A stretch of DNA of 64,000 nt from Breviolum minutum Mf 1.05b.01 (GCA_000507305.1 DF242645.1:1-64000), one strand, 5' to 3'; counted from the stretch's first letter, positions 46,751 through 58,227 are shown. Program-made: numbers and translations. The notes: generated by a model from the letters alone, not told the origin.

Positions 46751-47125
46751 CACTTGAAAAAGGTACCCCCACGTCCCTGCTAAGCTTGGAATTCCCCAAA
46801 TATGCCCAACCAGTCCGAATTCTTACCTCCATCAGCCTACAGGCCTGCACGCTGGTTTCCTAATGACGTCCGCCGTGGTGCAAACCACGCTTTTGCCAGT
46901 TCAATCAACGCAAGCATGTATGCTGCTCGTTGTGATGCTGTAACACAAACCAGGATGTCATCTGCAAACCTCACATCAACCAAAAGGCCGCCCACATCTT
47001 CTAAATCAATTTCGTCCGGGCACACTCCACCTACCAAGCACCCATTCCAACACGGAACAAAACAGCCGAGGGCTCAGCACGCATCCTTGTCTCACTCCAC
47101 GGACCCTTTGCATTTGAGTTGGTGA
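46750..47125 (-). mobile_element. LINE reverse transcriptase fragment, minus strand
   Basis: Minus-strand translation gives RGVRQGCVLSPRLFC (RT motif B) followed by GLLVDVRFADDILVC (motif C, FADD). These match the same motifs in LINE copies B and D. Only the palm core remains and no complete ORF is left. Confidence 0.8.
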
Positions 47126-47385
47126 CAATTAATAAAACGGCAATTAGCAAAACATACGAATTGAAAGTTGGGGCTAGCCCACGGCAAAACATTTATTGAC
47201 GCCAGTTGAGAAATGTTGCCTGAATCAAAGCATTTCGGGACAGTTTGAAAACTTCATCGCGCATCCATTGCCTTTAAAGTTTGTTCATAGTCTTTGGGAC
47301 TGCGACATCACCGTTTTTCCGGGATTGGAAAAAATTGCAATGAAAACGTGAACGCATGCAACTAGTTTGGTACGCAAATGGTCTC

Positions 47386-47552
47386 AGCAAATGTAAATGT
47401 AAATGTAGATGTAAATATAAATGTAAATGGAAATGTAAATGCCAATGTAAATGCAAATATAAATGTCAATGTAAATGTAAATGTAGATACAAATGTAAAT
47501 GTAAATGTAAATGTAAACGTAAACGTAAATGTAAATGTAAATGCAAATTATA
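47386..47552. repeat. (TAAATG)n hexanucleotide array
   Basis: About 28 imperfect copies of AAATGT. It produces spurious Cys/Lys-rich and Asn/Val-rich reading frames. Confidence 0.95.
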
Positions 47553-47559
47553 TGAAATG

Positions 47560-49330
47560 AAATGAAATTCAAACTATGCAATAGGCTTATCCCACTTATT
47601 CTTAGCCGAGCGGTATCGGTCCATAAAATATTGTATGTTGCACGATGGCAGTGGGTGAAAGGAAGCAACGGATTCATTTTCCGCATCATGATTTTGTGCG
47701 CGGGGCTTGGGTTCACATTTTTTTCCGTTGCTCTGAGCTTGAAGGCTGCAGTGTGCTCTCCATTTGGGCGTCACATCTTTGCGCAAGGGGCAAACAAAAC
47801 GTGCATGTGAGACCCATAAGTGAAAAAATTGATTTTTTCTTGGTCGTTTGACAAAACGTTTCCAAAAGGCCGCAATTCGGGAAGGGTATGAGGCTTTCGT
47901 TTCACCCGTGCACTTTGGCATGCTACCGGTCCATAAGTTGAATCCAAGGCTACGCCTGGGTCTTCATGCACACTGTGTCATCACTCTATGTACGAATTGG
48001 GTGGGTGTTTTGGTGGCTTTGTTTGTGTACTGCCACCACATACACATTGTGCAATTTGTATTTGTATACGCTGCGACCGCATAGGACGCCTAGCGGTGTC
48101 CTCCGGTGACGTCGACATCAAACCCTTTAGCCGAGGGACGGCGGCGCTTGCAAATTACCCCACCACCCATGTGATACCACAAAGCATTCGAGACTTTGGC
48201 ATGACCCCGGATTTACATTTTGTGCTGGGCTCGTCTCCGCGTGTCCGGGAATCCGGCCAAATCAGAATCCTTAAAAAACCTAGGATGATCAATGGTCAAA
48301 ACGCCGGAAGCCTCACTCGCCACAGTTCCTTTTGCATGAAGTGCAACATTAAGGTTAATGGATTTGACAACAGGCCGAGTGTGACATGATTTTTCAAAAT
48401 GTTTCTTCAATCTAATCCTGCTTGACACCAAGAGCTAACATTCAAACGCAGGTACTAGTTGAATGAACATGAAACAGCAAGGGAAAAACAAATAGAAGAT
48501 CCACACATAAGCCTCTATCCCTCAGCCCTTGAACAACAGCATGTTCACATTTTTTTGGCGGTGAGTTGATATTCGTCATGTCGGATGGCTCGTGGCGAAA
48601 CATCCAGCACTCCCGCTGGGTAGAATCAAATTGGTTTGTTAGGGTTTTACTCCCTTGTCGAAGGCTGCCAGAATTAGGAGGGATAGAACACTCGGAGGAA
48701 GTACCCCCGGTAAAAAGCTGAGGGCTCTATGTTTGAGCACTGAGGAGGCATTGAGATTTGTGGGAGACACGTCCCACTAGAACAGTTGTCAATTATTCAC
48801 AGTGGTCTGTGGGGAGACTCGTCCCTTTGTGAACAAGGGAAACCTGTTCCACATAGTGAAATAGGTCATCCCATTTTTTTGTGCTTTGCACTTGTGGAGA
48901 AAAGTCCGCAATCCAAAAAAAGGTCATACCAAAAATCGAGATTTTGACCCAACCACAACCAATTTTGTGTCAAGATTCATTGAATTGAAAAACATAACCA
49001 AACCTACCAACATAAAAACGGTTTGGTCAACTAATGTCCGTCAGGTCGATGCTTACGATGGTGGCGGCCCCGAGACCTTTTGGGTAAATGACGGCTTTGT
49101 CCAAATTAGTGGTTGTGGAGACGATTCCTCGTGGTTCGGCCAGGCAGAAGCTGAAGAATATGAAAATGTTGTTAATCGGCTAACACATCCTCTGCGTATG
49201 TTTTCGTGCCCAGGGACCGTTGCGGACCTGCCACCCTTTGTTGTGCTCCAACTGGTAGGTGGGTCACATGGTTGCAGTTCATGGATCCGACCCTGAGCAA
49301 ATTTGGGAAATGTGAATTCAAAGTCTACGG
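47560..49330. other. Repeat-rich unassigned stretch
   Basis: A plus-strand ORF at 48886-49296 (136 codons, PETFWVNDGFVQISGCGDDS) and one at 47988-48389 are open but unrecognised. The first lies just upstream of an RT relic and could be part of that element. Confidence 0.25.
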
Positions 49331-49339
49331 AATGGTCGC

Positions 49340-49890
49340 TCCAGATGTGGTGTGCAAGTTTGGATTTGCGGAAAACTTTTGATCGTAATGAATATCATGC
49401 GTTGTTTGATGTTTTGACGGTGCAGGGGGTTCCGCATGCATATTTGAAACTTGAACCTCCATTGTGTCATGATTAAGTTGGATTGGTACAGGAACGACAA
49501 CTTCCAATCAAACGCGAAGTGAAACAAGGAGACGTTCTAAACCCATTGTTCTTTAATGTTGGCTTGGAATACGCGATGTAAAAATGGAAGCTTCGTGTTC
49601 AAAATTGCAGACTTCATTGTGGTGATGATGAATTGTCAACAAAGGTGCGCTACGCAAACCCTTGATGTTGTATGCAAAAAGGGATGTTGCTCTTGCAAAT
49701 ATGGTCGCGAGCTTGGGTGAAGAATTGGCATGTGTCGGCTTACACTTGAACACTTGCAAAATCACAATTTGGAAAACAAAAAATCTGGAGAAACCTATGT
49801 TCCTTAATATTGGTGGTGACATGATTGATGTGCTACATGAAGGGCAAAATAACACATATTTGGTCAAAAAATTATTTGGTGGTTTTTTTT
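49340..49890 (+). pseudogene. Degraded RT relic of a second non-LTR lineage
   Basis: The plus strand reads SLDLRKTFDRNEYHALFDVL (motif A region), ELPIKREVKQGDVLNPLFFN (motif B), VRYANP where YADD is expected, and EELACVGLHLNTCKITIWKT downstream. Stops and frame changes interrupt it. The KQGDVLSPLLFN-type motif differs from the RQGCVLSPRLFC type of LINE copies A-E, so this is another family. Confidence 0.7.
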
Positions 49891-49933
49891 CCTCGCACCT
49901 TATTTCTGCAGGGTTTCAGTGTTGGACTCTTAC

Positions 49934-50036
49934 ACTGGGCAGTCCCCAGGCAACGAAATGACTGTTGCACTGGCCAGTCTCCAGGCAACGAAATGATTGT
50001 TTAACTGGGCTGTCTCCAGCGACGAGGAGCGGGTGG
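49934..50036. repeat. Three 35-bp tandem repeats
   Basis: Units start at 49934, 49969 and 50004 with ACTGGGCAGTCCCCAGGCAA or close variants. The third is partial. Confidence 0.85.
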
Positions 50037-50730
50037 CCAAATCCAAGCCATGCTCTTTAACAGGGGGGCTGGGGCTCGGCTGGGGGCAGCGGACTCGCGT
50101 GGTGGTAGGACGCTATCCACGTTGTTGTGGAAGGATGTGTCCTCGCATAACAAGCTTGCTGCAAAGGCAAGAAAGTGGCATGAGCAAGGAGTGGGGACCA
50201 TCTCGCGATGAGGGCAGCGGTTGGCGCAACGGTTCTAGGCTCTGGCGGGCTCTGGCTTTGGCGAGTTGGCGACGAACCCTGCTGCTTGCAAAATATGGCG
50301 ATGGTGGATATATAACACCAGAATCAAATCGCTGGGATGAAATTCAACGAGCATAAGGGCACACTTCTGAATTGGCATGTGTCCGTGGGATTGCGGGAAG
50401 ATTCGGGGTCCAGGTAATCTATTTGGGCGCTCACAACGGATGATGCAAATCATGGAGGAAACGGATTTGAATTCATACCCCTGCATGTTGTCACCAAAAA
50501 TTTGCAAAGCATTAAGTCAGATGATAGATTTTATGATTTCATTGCCGAATCAGATCAGTGCTGCTTCGATATGTTCTTGTTCTCTGAAACTTGTTGGGGT
50601 TGCCATTCACAAACGTTTGATTCAACAAATCAATTCAATTTCTTTCACCGCATTTTCCAGTAGAGTTTGCCAATTGCAATTTAGCTTGTGCACGATGTGT
50701 TTCGAATGTATTTGCATCCTATGTTGCAAT

Positions 50731-51014
50731 TTTACCTCCCGAACGATGGACCCGCAGGATTCTCGCATGGAACATGAGAGGGCCACGGAAACGCGGGCGA
50801 CCGGCCTACACTTGGGAAACAGCGCTGCAAATGTATTCGATTTGGAAAGGCTTTGACAATTGGATTATGGAGGCTGCTGCACGTGAACGTTGGATGCTAA
50901 TGAATCGGGATTTTGTAGTTTTCACCTTGCATAATAGATGATCGGCAGATTTTAAATTGCTTTTGCTTGCGCCCTAAAGGGGCTGCCTTCGGGCCAGCAA
51001 GCTCTGACTCTGAC
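50731..51014 (+). mobile_element. LINE fragment A, 5'-truncated, inserted in copy B endonuclease
   Basis: Begins with the LINE C-terminal domain (LPPERWTRRILAWNMRGPRK, ending FTLHNR and a stop at about 50940), then a 3' UTR with the folded terminal structure (50965-51002) and the tail TCTGACTCTGAC. On both sides copy B's endonuclease continues in phase (CCNF to the left, FPTTWHSEDDVEQ to the right), which fixes the insertion. The target duplication is at most about TTTT. Confidence 0.8.
50965..51002 (+). other. LINE 3'-terminal three-way-junction structure (copy A)
   Basis: Outer stem GCTTGC/GCAAGC encloses hairpin GCCC-TAAA-GGGG and hairpin TGCC-TTC-GGGC(C)A. A (TCTGAC) tail follows. Confidence 0.7.
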
Positions 51015-52049
51015 TTTTCCCACAACTTGGCATTCAGAGGATGACGTGGAACAAGTGTACACTTTGCTCGGCTTTCTCCTGGATGCAAGTGTCAAGGATG
51101 TCTGTGTCCCTGTATTCCCTGTATAAGGTGGTGACTTCAATGCATGCATCAGACCGTTGGCAAATCATGAGGCACTGGATCAAATTGGCCAATGAAAAAG
51201 TGGGAGGCAAAATGAGCAAGGCAGGCTTTTGATGAGATTTGTTATGGCGAAAAAATATGGAAGCATCATGGACGTGTTGCCGCACTTTGGACAGACTGTT
51301 GAATGTGGAATGATTTTGCCCTCCCTATTGCGTTGGATCATCGCTGTGCCCATTGCATCTTGCAGTTCCAATGTTCTAGTCCCCCACACGTTCGTCGACA
51401 ACGAAGTCTCAAATGGTGGCAACCAACTTTCGGGTCTGACGGTTTGCCAGCATGGTTTCACAATATTCTTCACAGGAATAAGACTCGGGGCCATCATAAT
51501 TCACTGGAGAGGCTTGAGCGGTCCGTCAGGGATGCTGGACAACAAGGAGGCAATTGTGAAAACACATATCTACGGTTCCGGCCTTCGGAGGGTTTGAAAA
51601 TTTTGAGGGCACAAAGGCGTGAGACATGGGATGCCCAGCTACGTAAATCATTTTGCCTTTACCATTCGCAAAAACCAGAAGCAAGAAGTTCGGGTATGGA
51701 AGATTGAGAGGGTGAATGCACAGTTGGGACATGCAAGGAACTGGCGAACACTTCGGAGCATGCAATTTGCAACCAAGGGGTTCAGGCAGCAGCCAACCCC
51801 GCAGCCAAATCCATTTGCAGACATGTTCGGCCAAATTTTTGCAGGAAATCCAGACAGACCGTGCCGCCCAGCCAATCTGACAGAACACCCGTGGTCAATG
51901 CATGAACTTCAACGTGCGGTGGGTCGGATGAAAATTAAGAAGGGCGCTGATGAGGCAGGTTTGGTGGCAGAACTTTTGAAAAATTCGCTTGATGATCTCC
52001 AAGCGGACTTATTGCGTTTGTTCAATGCTATGTTATCGCGAAGGTCAAA

Positions 52050-52570
52050 ACCACTTTTCCGTGTTTCCGCATTTTGTTTCCAAGCTGACATTCACTGCAA
52101 AACAAACGCGGGCTCAACACACATCCTTGTCGCACTCCGGCGTGGATGGGAAAAGGATTGCTGTTGCTATGTTCATTTTGTATTCTCCCAACTGGTTGGA
52201 ATAAACCAACTGCAAAATCCAAATCAGGTGGTCAAAAACGCCATGATCACGTAATGCAAACCACAATGCATTCCAATTCACCCTGTCAAAAGCCTTTGAC
52301 ACATCTAGACTTACAATCCACACTGGCATTCCCTTGTCCCAAGCTTTGTCCAAAAATAATGTTGCAGTCAGTAGGTGTTCATCCATCCGCCGATGTTTTC
52401 GGAAACCGTGTTGTTCTTCCGGCTGATGTGCTTCCAGCAGTGCTTCAATGCAAGGCAAATGTTTTATTCAACAAACGGATGTTTGCAATGGGCCTGAAAT
52501 CACGTGAGCCCGCGCCGTCTTCGCCAGCATCTGAAAAAGCGTCCTGCTCCAACATGATGGAAATTTCTAG
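52050..52570 (-). other. In-place inversion of the RT palm segment of copy B
   Basis: This about 520-bp block reads on the minus strand as SCWSRTLFQMLAKTARA, DFRPIANIRLLNKTFA, PEEQHGFRKHRRMDEHLL, SLDVSKAFDRVNWNALWF and GVRQGCVLSPRLFC. That is exactly the part missing between the plus-strand segments ending LLRLFNAMLSRR (52045) and starting LDLRFADDILLF (about 52583). Confidence 0.8.
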
Positions 52571-52720
52571 TGTTGAGAATATCGTTGGACCTACGCTTCG
52601 CTGATGATATCCTTTTATTTGCACGAACAGAACAGCTGCAGAAGCAATGCCTTTACTGGACGATCTGGTACACAAATTGCAGAACATCGGGTTGCTATTG
52701 AACACGGGAAAAACAGTTGT

Positions 52721-52734
52721 TTTACCTTCAAAGG
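52721..52734. repeat. Target site duplication of copy C, left
   Basis: TTTACCTTCAAAGG, identical to 53792-53805. It splits copy B's sequence LNTGKTVVLPSK. Confidence 0.9.
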
Positions 52735-53059
52735 ATTCAAACCCAAACTCGGTTTGAAGATTTCATGGTTGAAGTTGATGACGCGGATTTCGATATTCTT
52801 CTTTTGACAGAAACATGGCGGTCAGAGCGCGAAGAATTTTACAAAACAAATGATGGACAAAATTTATTTCTGAGTGGTTCACCTCTTGGTCATGCTGGTG
52901 TTGGCATTTGTATTTCCAAAGCATTGTCCCGTGACGTGTTGGATGTTACATTCCATGCATATTCGGAAAGGCTTTGCGCCCTACACCTGTCATTTGGACA
53001 CAGGAAGTTCCAGATTTTTGCATGTTACTTTCCTACTTCATGGGCTCCGGATGCTGATG

Positions 53060-53371
53060 NNNNNNNNNNNNNNNNNNNNNNNNNNNNNNNNNNNNNNNNN
53101 NNNNNNNNNNNNNNNNNNNNNNNNNNNNNNNNNNNNNNNNNNNNNNNNNNNNNNNNNNNNNNNNNNNNNNNNNNNNNNNNNNNNNNNNNNNNNNNNNNNN
53201 NNNNNNNNNNNNNNNNNNNNNNNNNNNNNNNNNNNNNNNNNNNNNNNNNNNNNNNNNNNNNNNNNNNNNNNNNNNNNNNNNNNNNNNNNNNNNNNNNNNN
53301 NNNNNNNNNNNNNNNNNNNNNNNNNNNNNNNNNNNNNNNNNNNNNNNNNNNNNNNNNNNNNNNNNNNNNNN
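53060..53371. other. Assembly gap of 312 N
   Basis: A run of undetermined bases inside LINE copy C. By comparison with copy D about 2.5 kb of EN/RT coding should lie here. Confidence 0.99.
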
Positions 53372-53730
53372 CTGGAATGATCGGGCCCGAACCTTCGCAC
53401 AAACAGCTGGACTGCAACCTTGGTCATACTGTGTGTGTAGGCAGCACTGGAAATTAGCATCACACATTGCAAATTTACCTGAACATCGCCTGGTGCGAAG
53501 AATTCTTGCTTGGAATCCATCTGTCCGATACCGATCCTTGGGAAGGAGACCGCACACTTGGGACTATCAACTCCAAGCTTTTTGTCGATACAAAGGTTTG
53601 GGACCATGGATAGAGGAAGCGAAATACCATCATCACTGGAATGCACTTTTTGAAGACTTCTACACTTTTTGCCAGATGTGAGAGCAATTTGAAATTTCAT
53701 GCGAAACCAATGTACATATTTCTTTTCACC

Positions 53731-53769
53731 GCCTGTGCCCAAAATGGGTTCGCCTTGTGGCGTACAGGC
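53731..53769 (+). other. LINE 3'-terminal three-way-junction structure (copy C)
   Basis: Outer stem GCCTGT/ACAGGC encloses CCC-AAAAT-GGG and CGCC-TTGT-GGCG. An (ATTGACC)3 tail follows. Confidence 0.78.
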
Positions 53770-53791
53770 ATTGACCATTGACCATTGACCA

Positions 53792-53805
53792 TTTACCTTC
53801 AAAGG
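53792..53805. repeat. Target site duplication of copy C, right
   Basis: Identical 14 bp. Copy B coding resumes directly after it (VQPPSFLHTHNG). Confidence 0.9.
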
Positions 53806-53972
53806 TTCAACCGCCATCTTTCTTGCATACCCACAATGGAAGTAAATATCGAATTCTGCAGCAACAGGAGGCACACAAATGGCTTGGTTGCAGCTACGGG
53901 ATCAAGGAACACGCATCAACACCATCCTCAGGCTGCATCAAGGGCTTTCCAGGTCAGGTCAGGTCAGGTCAG

Positions 53973-54011
53973 GCCTGCACGCCAGTGGCGAGCCCGTTTT
54001 AGGGCGCAGGC
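53973..54011 (-). other. LINE 3'-terminal three-way-junction structure (copy D)
   Basis: On the minus strand, outer stem GCCTGC/GCAGGC encloses GCCC-TAAAAC-GGGC and CGCC-ACT-GGCG. A (TGACC)n tail follows. Confidence 0.78.
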
Positions 54012-54042
54012 GCAAAAAGCACAATATGTCCACAATTGCCAT

Positions 54043-57000
54043 TTACATGCGGCAAAAATTGACAAATGAAGGTAAATGTGAGTTCCAGACGACGTCATCC
54101 ACTTCTTTCCATGATCCCAGATTTGCATACCTGCAATACGCATGAAGTTTGGATTCCCAAGTATGTCGTGGACGACCCAAGCGACGAGTACCAATAGGAT
54201 GCCACGATAGCAAGCGTTGCACCCACCGATTTGCAGGTAAAGCGGCCACATGCCTGGCCAAATTCCAATAGTTTTTGCATGTGATGTAAGACCATGTATT
54301 AACGTGTGCATTTGCAATAAAATTTCTGACCCGTTCATTCCATAGATGAAGAACCTCATTCCAAGCCGCATTCCAATCAACTTCTGGCGGCGGTCCAACG
54401 ATTGATCTACATAATTTTCGAAACTGAACATCCAAAGTGGCCAGCTGGGGGTTGTAAATTGCCCTGTGTCCGCTGCCAAAACATGCGACAGATGAAACCA
54501 CGGCATTGAAATATTTTAAGCGCTTGGAAATGGAAACATTTCGGTCCAGTAAAATCCACCGGTTTGCGTAAAAAGATTTCGAAGCTTGCTGCAGATGATA
54601 TTCCAAATCGATGTGTTGTAATTGTGTCCCTGCGGCTGTCAACATGCAACCCAACCACTTTTGACCGACGTTCCGCTGCAAGATTGTAAGTTTAAGTCCA
54701 CTGTCCGTTGCTAGAAATGGAGGCGGTTGCGCCTCATTTGTTAGCACCACAGTCTTCTCCGCATTCAACAGCAAACCTACCTGCTCCAAATGTATCATCA
54801 ATGAGTCGATCAATTGTCCCAATTCATGACGTGAGCGGGCAAAAATCAAAATGTCATCCGCGAAGCGTAAATCAAGCAAATTTGGACCCCCATCCATAAG
54901 ATCGATGCCAGCCTGACCAACGGCATGCTTCCATTTTCGCATGGCAAATTCCAAAACAGCACAAAATAATCATGGACTGAGAACGCAGCCCTGTCGCACA
55001 CCGCCTGTGATCGGGAATTGGTCACTCCGACCGAAGTCACCGACAATTTCACCATGTTGTCCGTAATACACCTGTTGTAAAACCCAAATCAAATGTTCAG
55101 GAACTCCTTGCTCAAACAAGGCTGCCCACAATGCTGGCCAGTGTACCCGATCAAATGCCTTAGACAAGTCTAAGCTGATGCTCCACACCGGTAAACCGGT
55201 TGTTTCTGCTTTGTCCCACAAAATATTCGCTGACAAAAGGTGCTCTTCAAGTCGTCGTCCTGCACGGAAACCATGTTGTTCTTCAGGTTGCTCTGCATCA
55301 AGCACATGTTCCAATCGTCCAAGGAGGAGGTACGCAAATGTTTTGTATAATAACCGTACATTCGCAATTGGTCTGAAATCTGTAGTTTGTTTTGCTCTCA
55401 CTTTTTTCGGTAACATTGTAAACAAAGTTTTCGACCATGAAACAGGCGGTTCCCCAGTGTAAATCACATCATTGTACAATCGTAGTAATGCATCCAAAAA
55501 TTCACGGGGAGCATGCTTCAACACTTCCGCAGTCAACCCAACCTCGTCTCCCCCTTTGTCATTTTTCAATCGCCGAATTGCATCTGTCAGTTCATTCATG
55601 GTCCAAAGTGGCTCTGAAAATATTACTGCTGGAGTTGGCACTTCGAAGGGGCCTTTGAAAAGCGTTGCCAACATGCAAGCAAAGTCATTTTCATGAGGGC
55701 GAACGACATCAGTGCGGCCAGCACTTCGGGGCAGGAACTGTCGTATGTCCTTCCATCTTCCAGGAGTCGCCAGAAAACGAGATAGCTGTTCAGATTTCCA
55801 TTGACGCAATTTTTTTTTGTGAGAAGTTCGGATTTGCAAACTCAATTCCTTCCGCAAGTGTGGATCCTGTGTTCTTCGCCGCCGTGACCGCAAGCATTTC
55901 AAATGATGAGATGGAACGAAAGATAGCCGGTGACGGATCGAACAACCATGCCTGGACGCAGCCGTGTGCAAGATTTTTTCCAGTGAACCGGCCGAACTGA
56001 CAGGATTCAAAGTCAACAGCCGACGAATGCAACGCTGATAAACTGCTGGGTTGCCATGTTGATCCAACAATGGTCGCCAACCTTTGAAATTTGAGCACCG
56101 ACGTAGTTGAACACCCTTCCGAACCATGATTTTCAATGTGCAATGTACGGATCGATGGTCCAGCCCGATGGGAAATGAAAAATCACATAGAGTTGCAACG
56201 ATGTGGAAATGGGAAGAAGTTAAAATGAAATGCATTTGTACCAATGCTCCGTCCATGGAACGACGGCATGTCCAGCTATCCCGAAGGTGATCCATACCCG
56301 TCATCCTGCTCTGTACTAACAAACCGTTTTGGAGGATCCAACGAGCAAACATTTTTCCCCGATCATTCCGGTTTCCTAACCCGAAAGTACCCAGGAGTTC
56401 CACATCATCCCCTTCCAGCGGAGATCCAAGCACTGCATTGAAATCGGCTCCAACAATTGATGCATGACCACTGTCAGCACAACATGACAAGAGCAATCCC
56501 AAAAGTTCATAGACCTGTTCAACGGCCAAATCGGGTTCCCATGAAGTCGGCAAGTAACAGGAAAAAACTTGCAATCGAATTGTACCCAAAGTGAAATGAA
56601 GTGCGCACACTCGGTCCGAATAAGAATGTGGGACATTGGATGGATGCTGCTGAAGACCAGCATTGGTGGGAATCTCATTCGGACGACTTCATCAATTTCT
56701 GCCGGCTTTGAATGTAAACTAAATTTCGTGTATATATTTTGCAATTTGTTCACGTTTCATTTCTTTTTCACGCCTGTGCCCAATGGGGCCCGCCATTTTT
56801 TGGCGTACAGGCTCGACTCGACTCGACACCATTGATTTTGTCCACCACTTTCTTTGCAATACAAATGCCCACACCACGTCTGCCAGGAGATCCACCGCTC
56901 AAAAATACTTTGTGACCGCCAACTGTTGTGAAATGTTCCTCCTTTTCACCACGCCAAGTTTCAGATAGCAAAAGTAAGTCAAACTCAAATGCATCAAGTT

Positions 57001-57100
57001 CAACCATAAAATCATCGAACCGTTCTTTGGCCTGGATGCTTTGTAAATTCTTCGTAACTACATGCAAGTGAATGAATTCATCATGGTCAGCGTCATTCAT
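54043..57100 (-). CDS. LINE copy D ORF2: endonuclease and reverse transcriptase, interrupted
   Basis: The APE-type endonuclease has LHVVTKNLQSI, LLLLSETWRGE (catalytic Glu), SIVGADFNAVLG and IGLDHRSVHCTL. RT motifs are TTDFRPIANVRLLYKTFA, WSISLDLSKAFDRV (A), GGVRQGCVLSP (B) and LLDLRFADDILIFARS (C). The C-terminal domain contains LSWHPIGTRRLGRPRHTWES and ends VNFCRM. Two lesions are seen. Fragment E is inserted in the endonuclease (about 56623-56827). A TGA stands at about 54968-54970 where relatives have an Arg codon (SP-stop-LFC). Apart from these the frame is open, so the copy is young. Confidence 0.85.
56623..56827 (+). mobile_element. LINE fragment E, 3'-end insertion inside copy D
   Basis: Contains only the last about 25 codons of ORF2 on the plus strand (GHWMDAAEDQHWWESHSDDF, ending FINFCRL), the terminal folded structure (56772-56812) and a tail of three TCGAC units. 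Copy D endonuclease is broken between DKINGV and YSDRVCALHF. Confidence 0.82.
56772..56812 (+). other. LINE 3'-terminal three-way-junction structure (copy E)
   Basis: Outer stem GCCTGT/ACAGGC encloses GCCC-AATG-GGGC and CGCC-ATTTTTT-GGCG. A (TCGAC)3 tail follows. Confidence 0.78.
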
Positions 57101-57219
57101 TGCCGAAATCAATGGCCCACGCACTGTTGATTCAGCACATTGTCTGCTGGCCTGTTGTTCGAATTGTCCCTACTCCATGTTGGCTTCGATCTCGGCCATG
57201 CACTCCTTCACTGTCGCAC

Positions 57220-58227
57220 TCACCTGCCCAATGTCTTCGGCCCATAGCATTTCTCCATCTTCATTGACTGATGGAACCATTTGTAACTCACAATCACATT
57301 TCTGGGATCGTGCTTGTCCTGTTCAACGAGCAATTTTTTCAATTTGCTGACGAGTTTGCATTGCCGGCGTTCGGTTGGCGAACGATTTTCTGAAGCCCAC
57401 AGTTTGTTCTCCTTCATCTTTGGGTTGAACTTTTGGTTTTTGATCATCCTCATTGCCATCCCAGGTGTGTTGAATTTTGCCATAACGACGGTTGGGGTCG
57501 GGTTTGTCGCAAAGGCACCTTCAAATCCGGGACAAGTAGCCAAGACCTCATTGACAAGTTTTTCGGCTTCTTCACCGTCCAAGTCCCTAAAACCACCAAC
57601 GACCACCCTGTCCTTCTCAACCACATCCGTATCTTCCAAGGTAGGGTTCGATTTTTGCGCACCCTTTCCTTCCTCCAGTTTGGTGATGCGCTCTTCAAGT
57701 TTCATGCGTGCTTCCTTCTCCTGCTTCAATTCCTCCTTCATATCCTCAATGCTGTTGTATACTTTGTTCGTGATCACCTCCTCGATAACAGCAATTTCTT
57801 CACGCATCATCATGCGGAAGGCTGCCATGGTAGCCGCGCTCATTTCGACCTTCTGCGTTTCAATCTCCGCATTGTGGTGGCGGCTGGACAGTGTAGTTGG
57901 GGGTGCCTCCCGTGCATGCGGTCTTGCCCGTGTGGACGCTTCACGGTCGGGTGTTCCTTCTGGGTGTGTCCTTTTTGCTCCTCCTGCTTCCTCGATCACC
58001 ATCAAATCCGCCAAATCCTCCACGACCAGCCATCCCTTTTCAAAATCGACCGTGATGTCTTGCCAGTTAGCACCATTTGCTGTAGCATCCTGAATAGTTG
58101 TACTTCCCTTGTACTTTTCATAGCGTTGGTAAGCCTTGCTTCCTGGACTTTTCGGATTTTCTTGTTCGAATTTCACCTTTGTTGTCGGATCTTTCAACTT
58201 CCCTTTCTGCTCGGAAGATAACGGCAT
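57220..58227 (-). CDS. LINE copy D ORF1, RNA-binding chaperone-like
   Basis: Starts at ATG 58227 (MPLSSEQKGKLKDPTTKVKF). A coiled coil (MKEELKQEKEARMKLEERIT) is followed by an RRM-like segment (RVVVGGFRDLDGEEAEKLVN, then VVMAKFNTPGMAMRMIKNQK), the layout of L1-type ORF1 proteins that coat element RNA. Near 57300 the natural continuation (MVPSVNEDGEMLWAEDIGQ, then CMAEIEANME and a TAG near 57170) is in another frame. A one-base indel therefore truncates the annotated frame at 57220. Confidence 0.75.
   Translation of the reverse strand: MPLSSEQKGKLKDPTTKVKFEQENPKSPGSKAYQRYEKYKGSTTIQDATANGANWQDITVDFEKGWLVVEDLADLMVIEEAGGAKRTHPEGTPDREASTRARPHAREAPPTTLSSRHHNAEIETQKVEMSAATMAAFRMMMREEIAVIEEVITNKVYNSIEDMKEELKQEKEARMKLEERITKLEEGKGAQKSNPTLEDTDVVEKDRVVVGGFRDLDGEEAEKLVNEVLATCPGFEGAFATNPTPTVVMAKFNTPGMAMRMIKNQKFNPKMKENKLWASENRSPTERRQCKLVSKLKKLLVEQDKHDPRNVIVSYKWFHQSMKMEKCYGPKTLGR

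Larger units (their letters stand above)
52735..53790 (+). mobile_element. LINE copy C, 5'-truncated, with 14-bp target duplication and an assembly gap
   Basis: Starts in endonuclease (IQTQTRFEDFMVEVDDADFD, then ILLLTETWRSEREEF and GVGICISKAL). It is broken by the gap after PTSWAPDAD, resumes with WNDRARTFAQTAGLQPWS and ends YTFCQM at 53681. The 3' structure (53731-53769) and tail (ATTGACC)3 follow. The 14-bp sequence TTTACCTTCAAAGG flanks it at 52721-52734 and 53792-53805. Confidence 0.88.

Noticed and set aside
47356..47565. KCKCKC-rich frame resembling a metallothionein, and a VNVNVN frame
   Set aside because: Both arise from the (TAAATG)n array. The alternative frames are equally open and equally repetitive.
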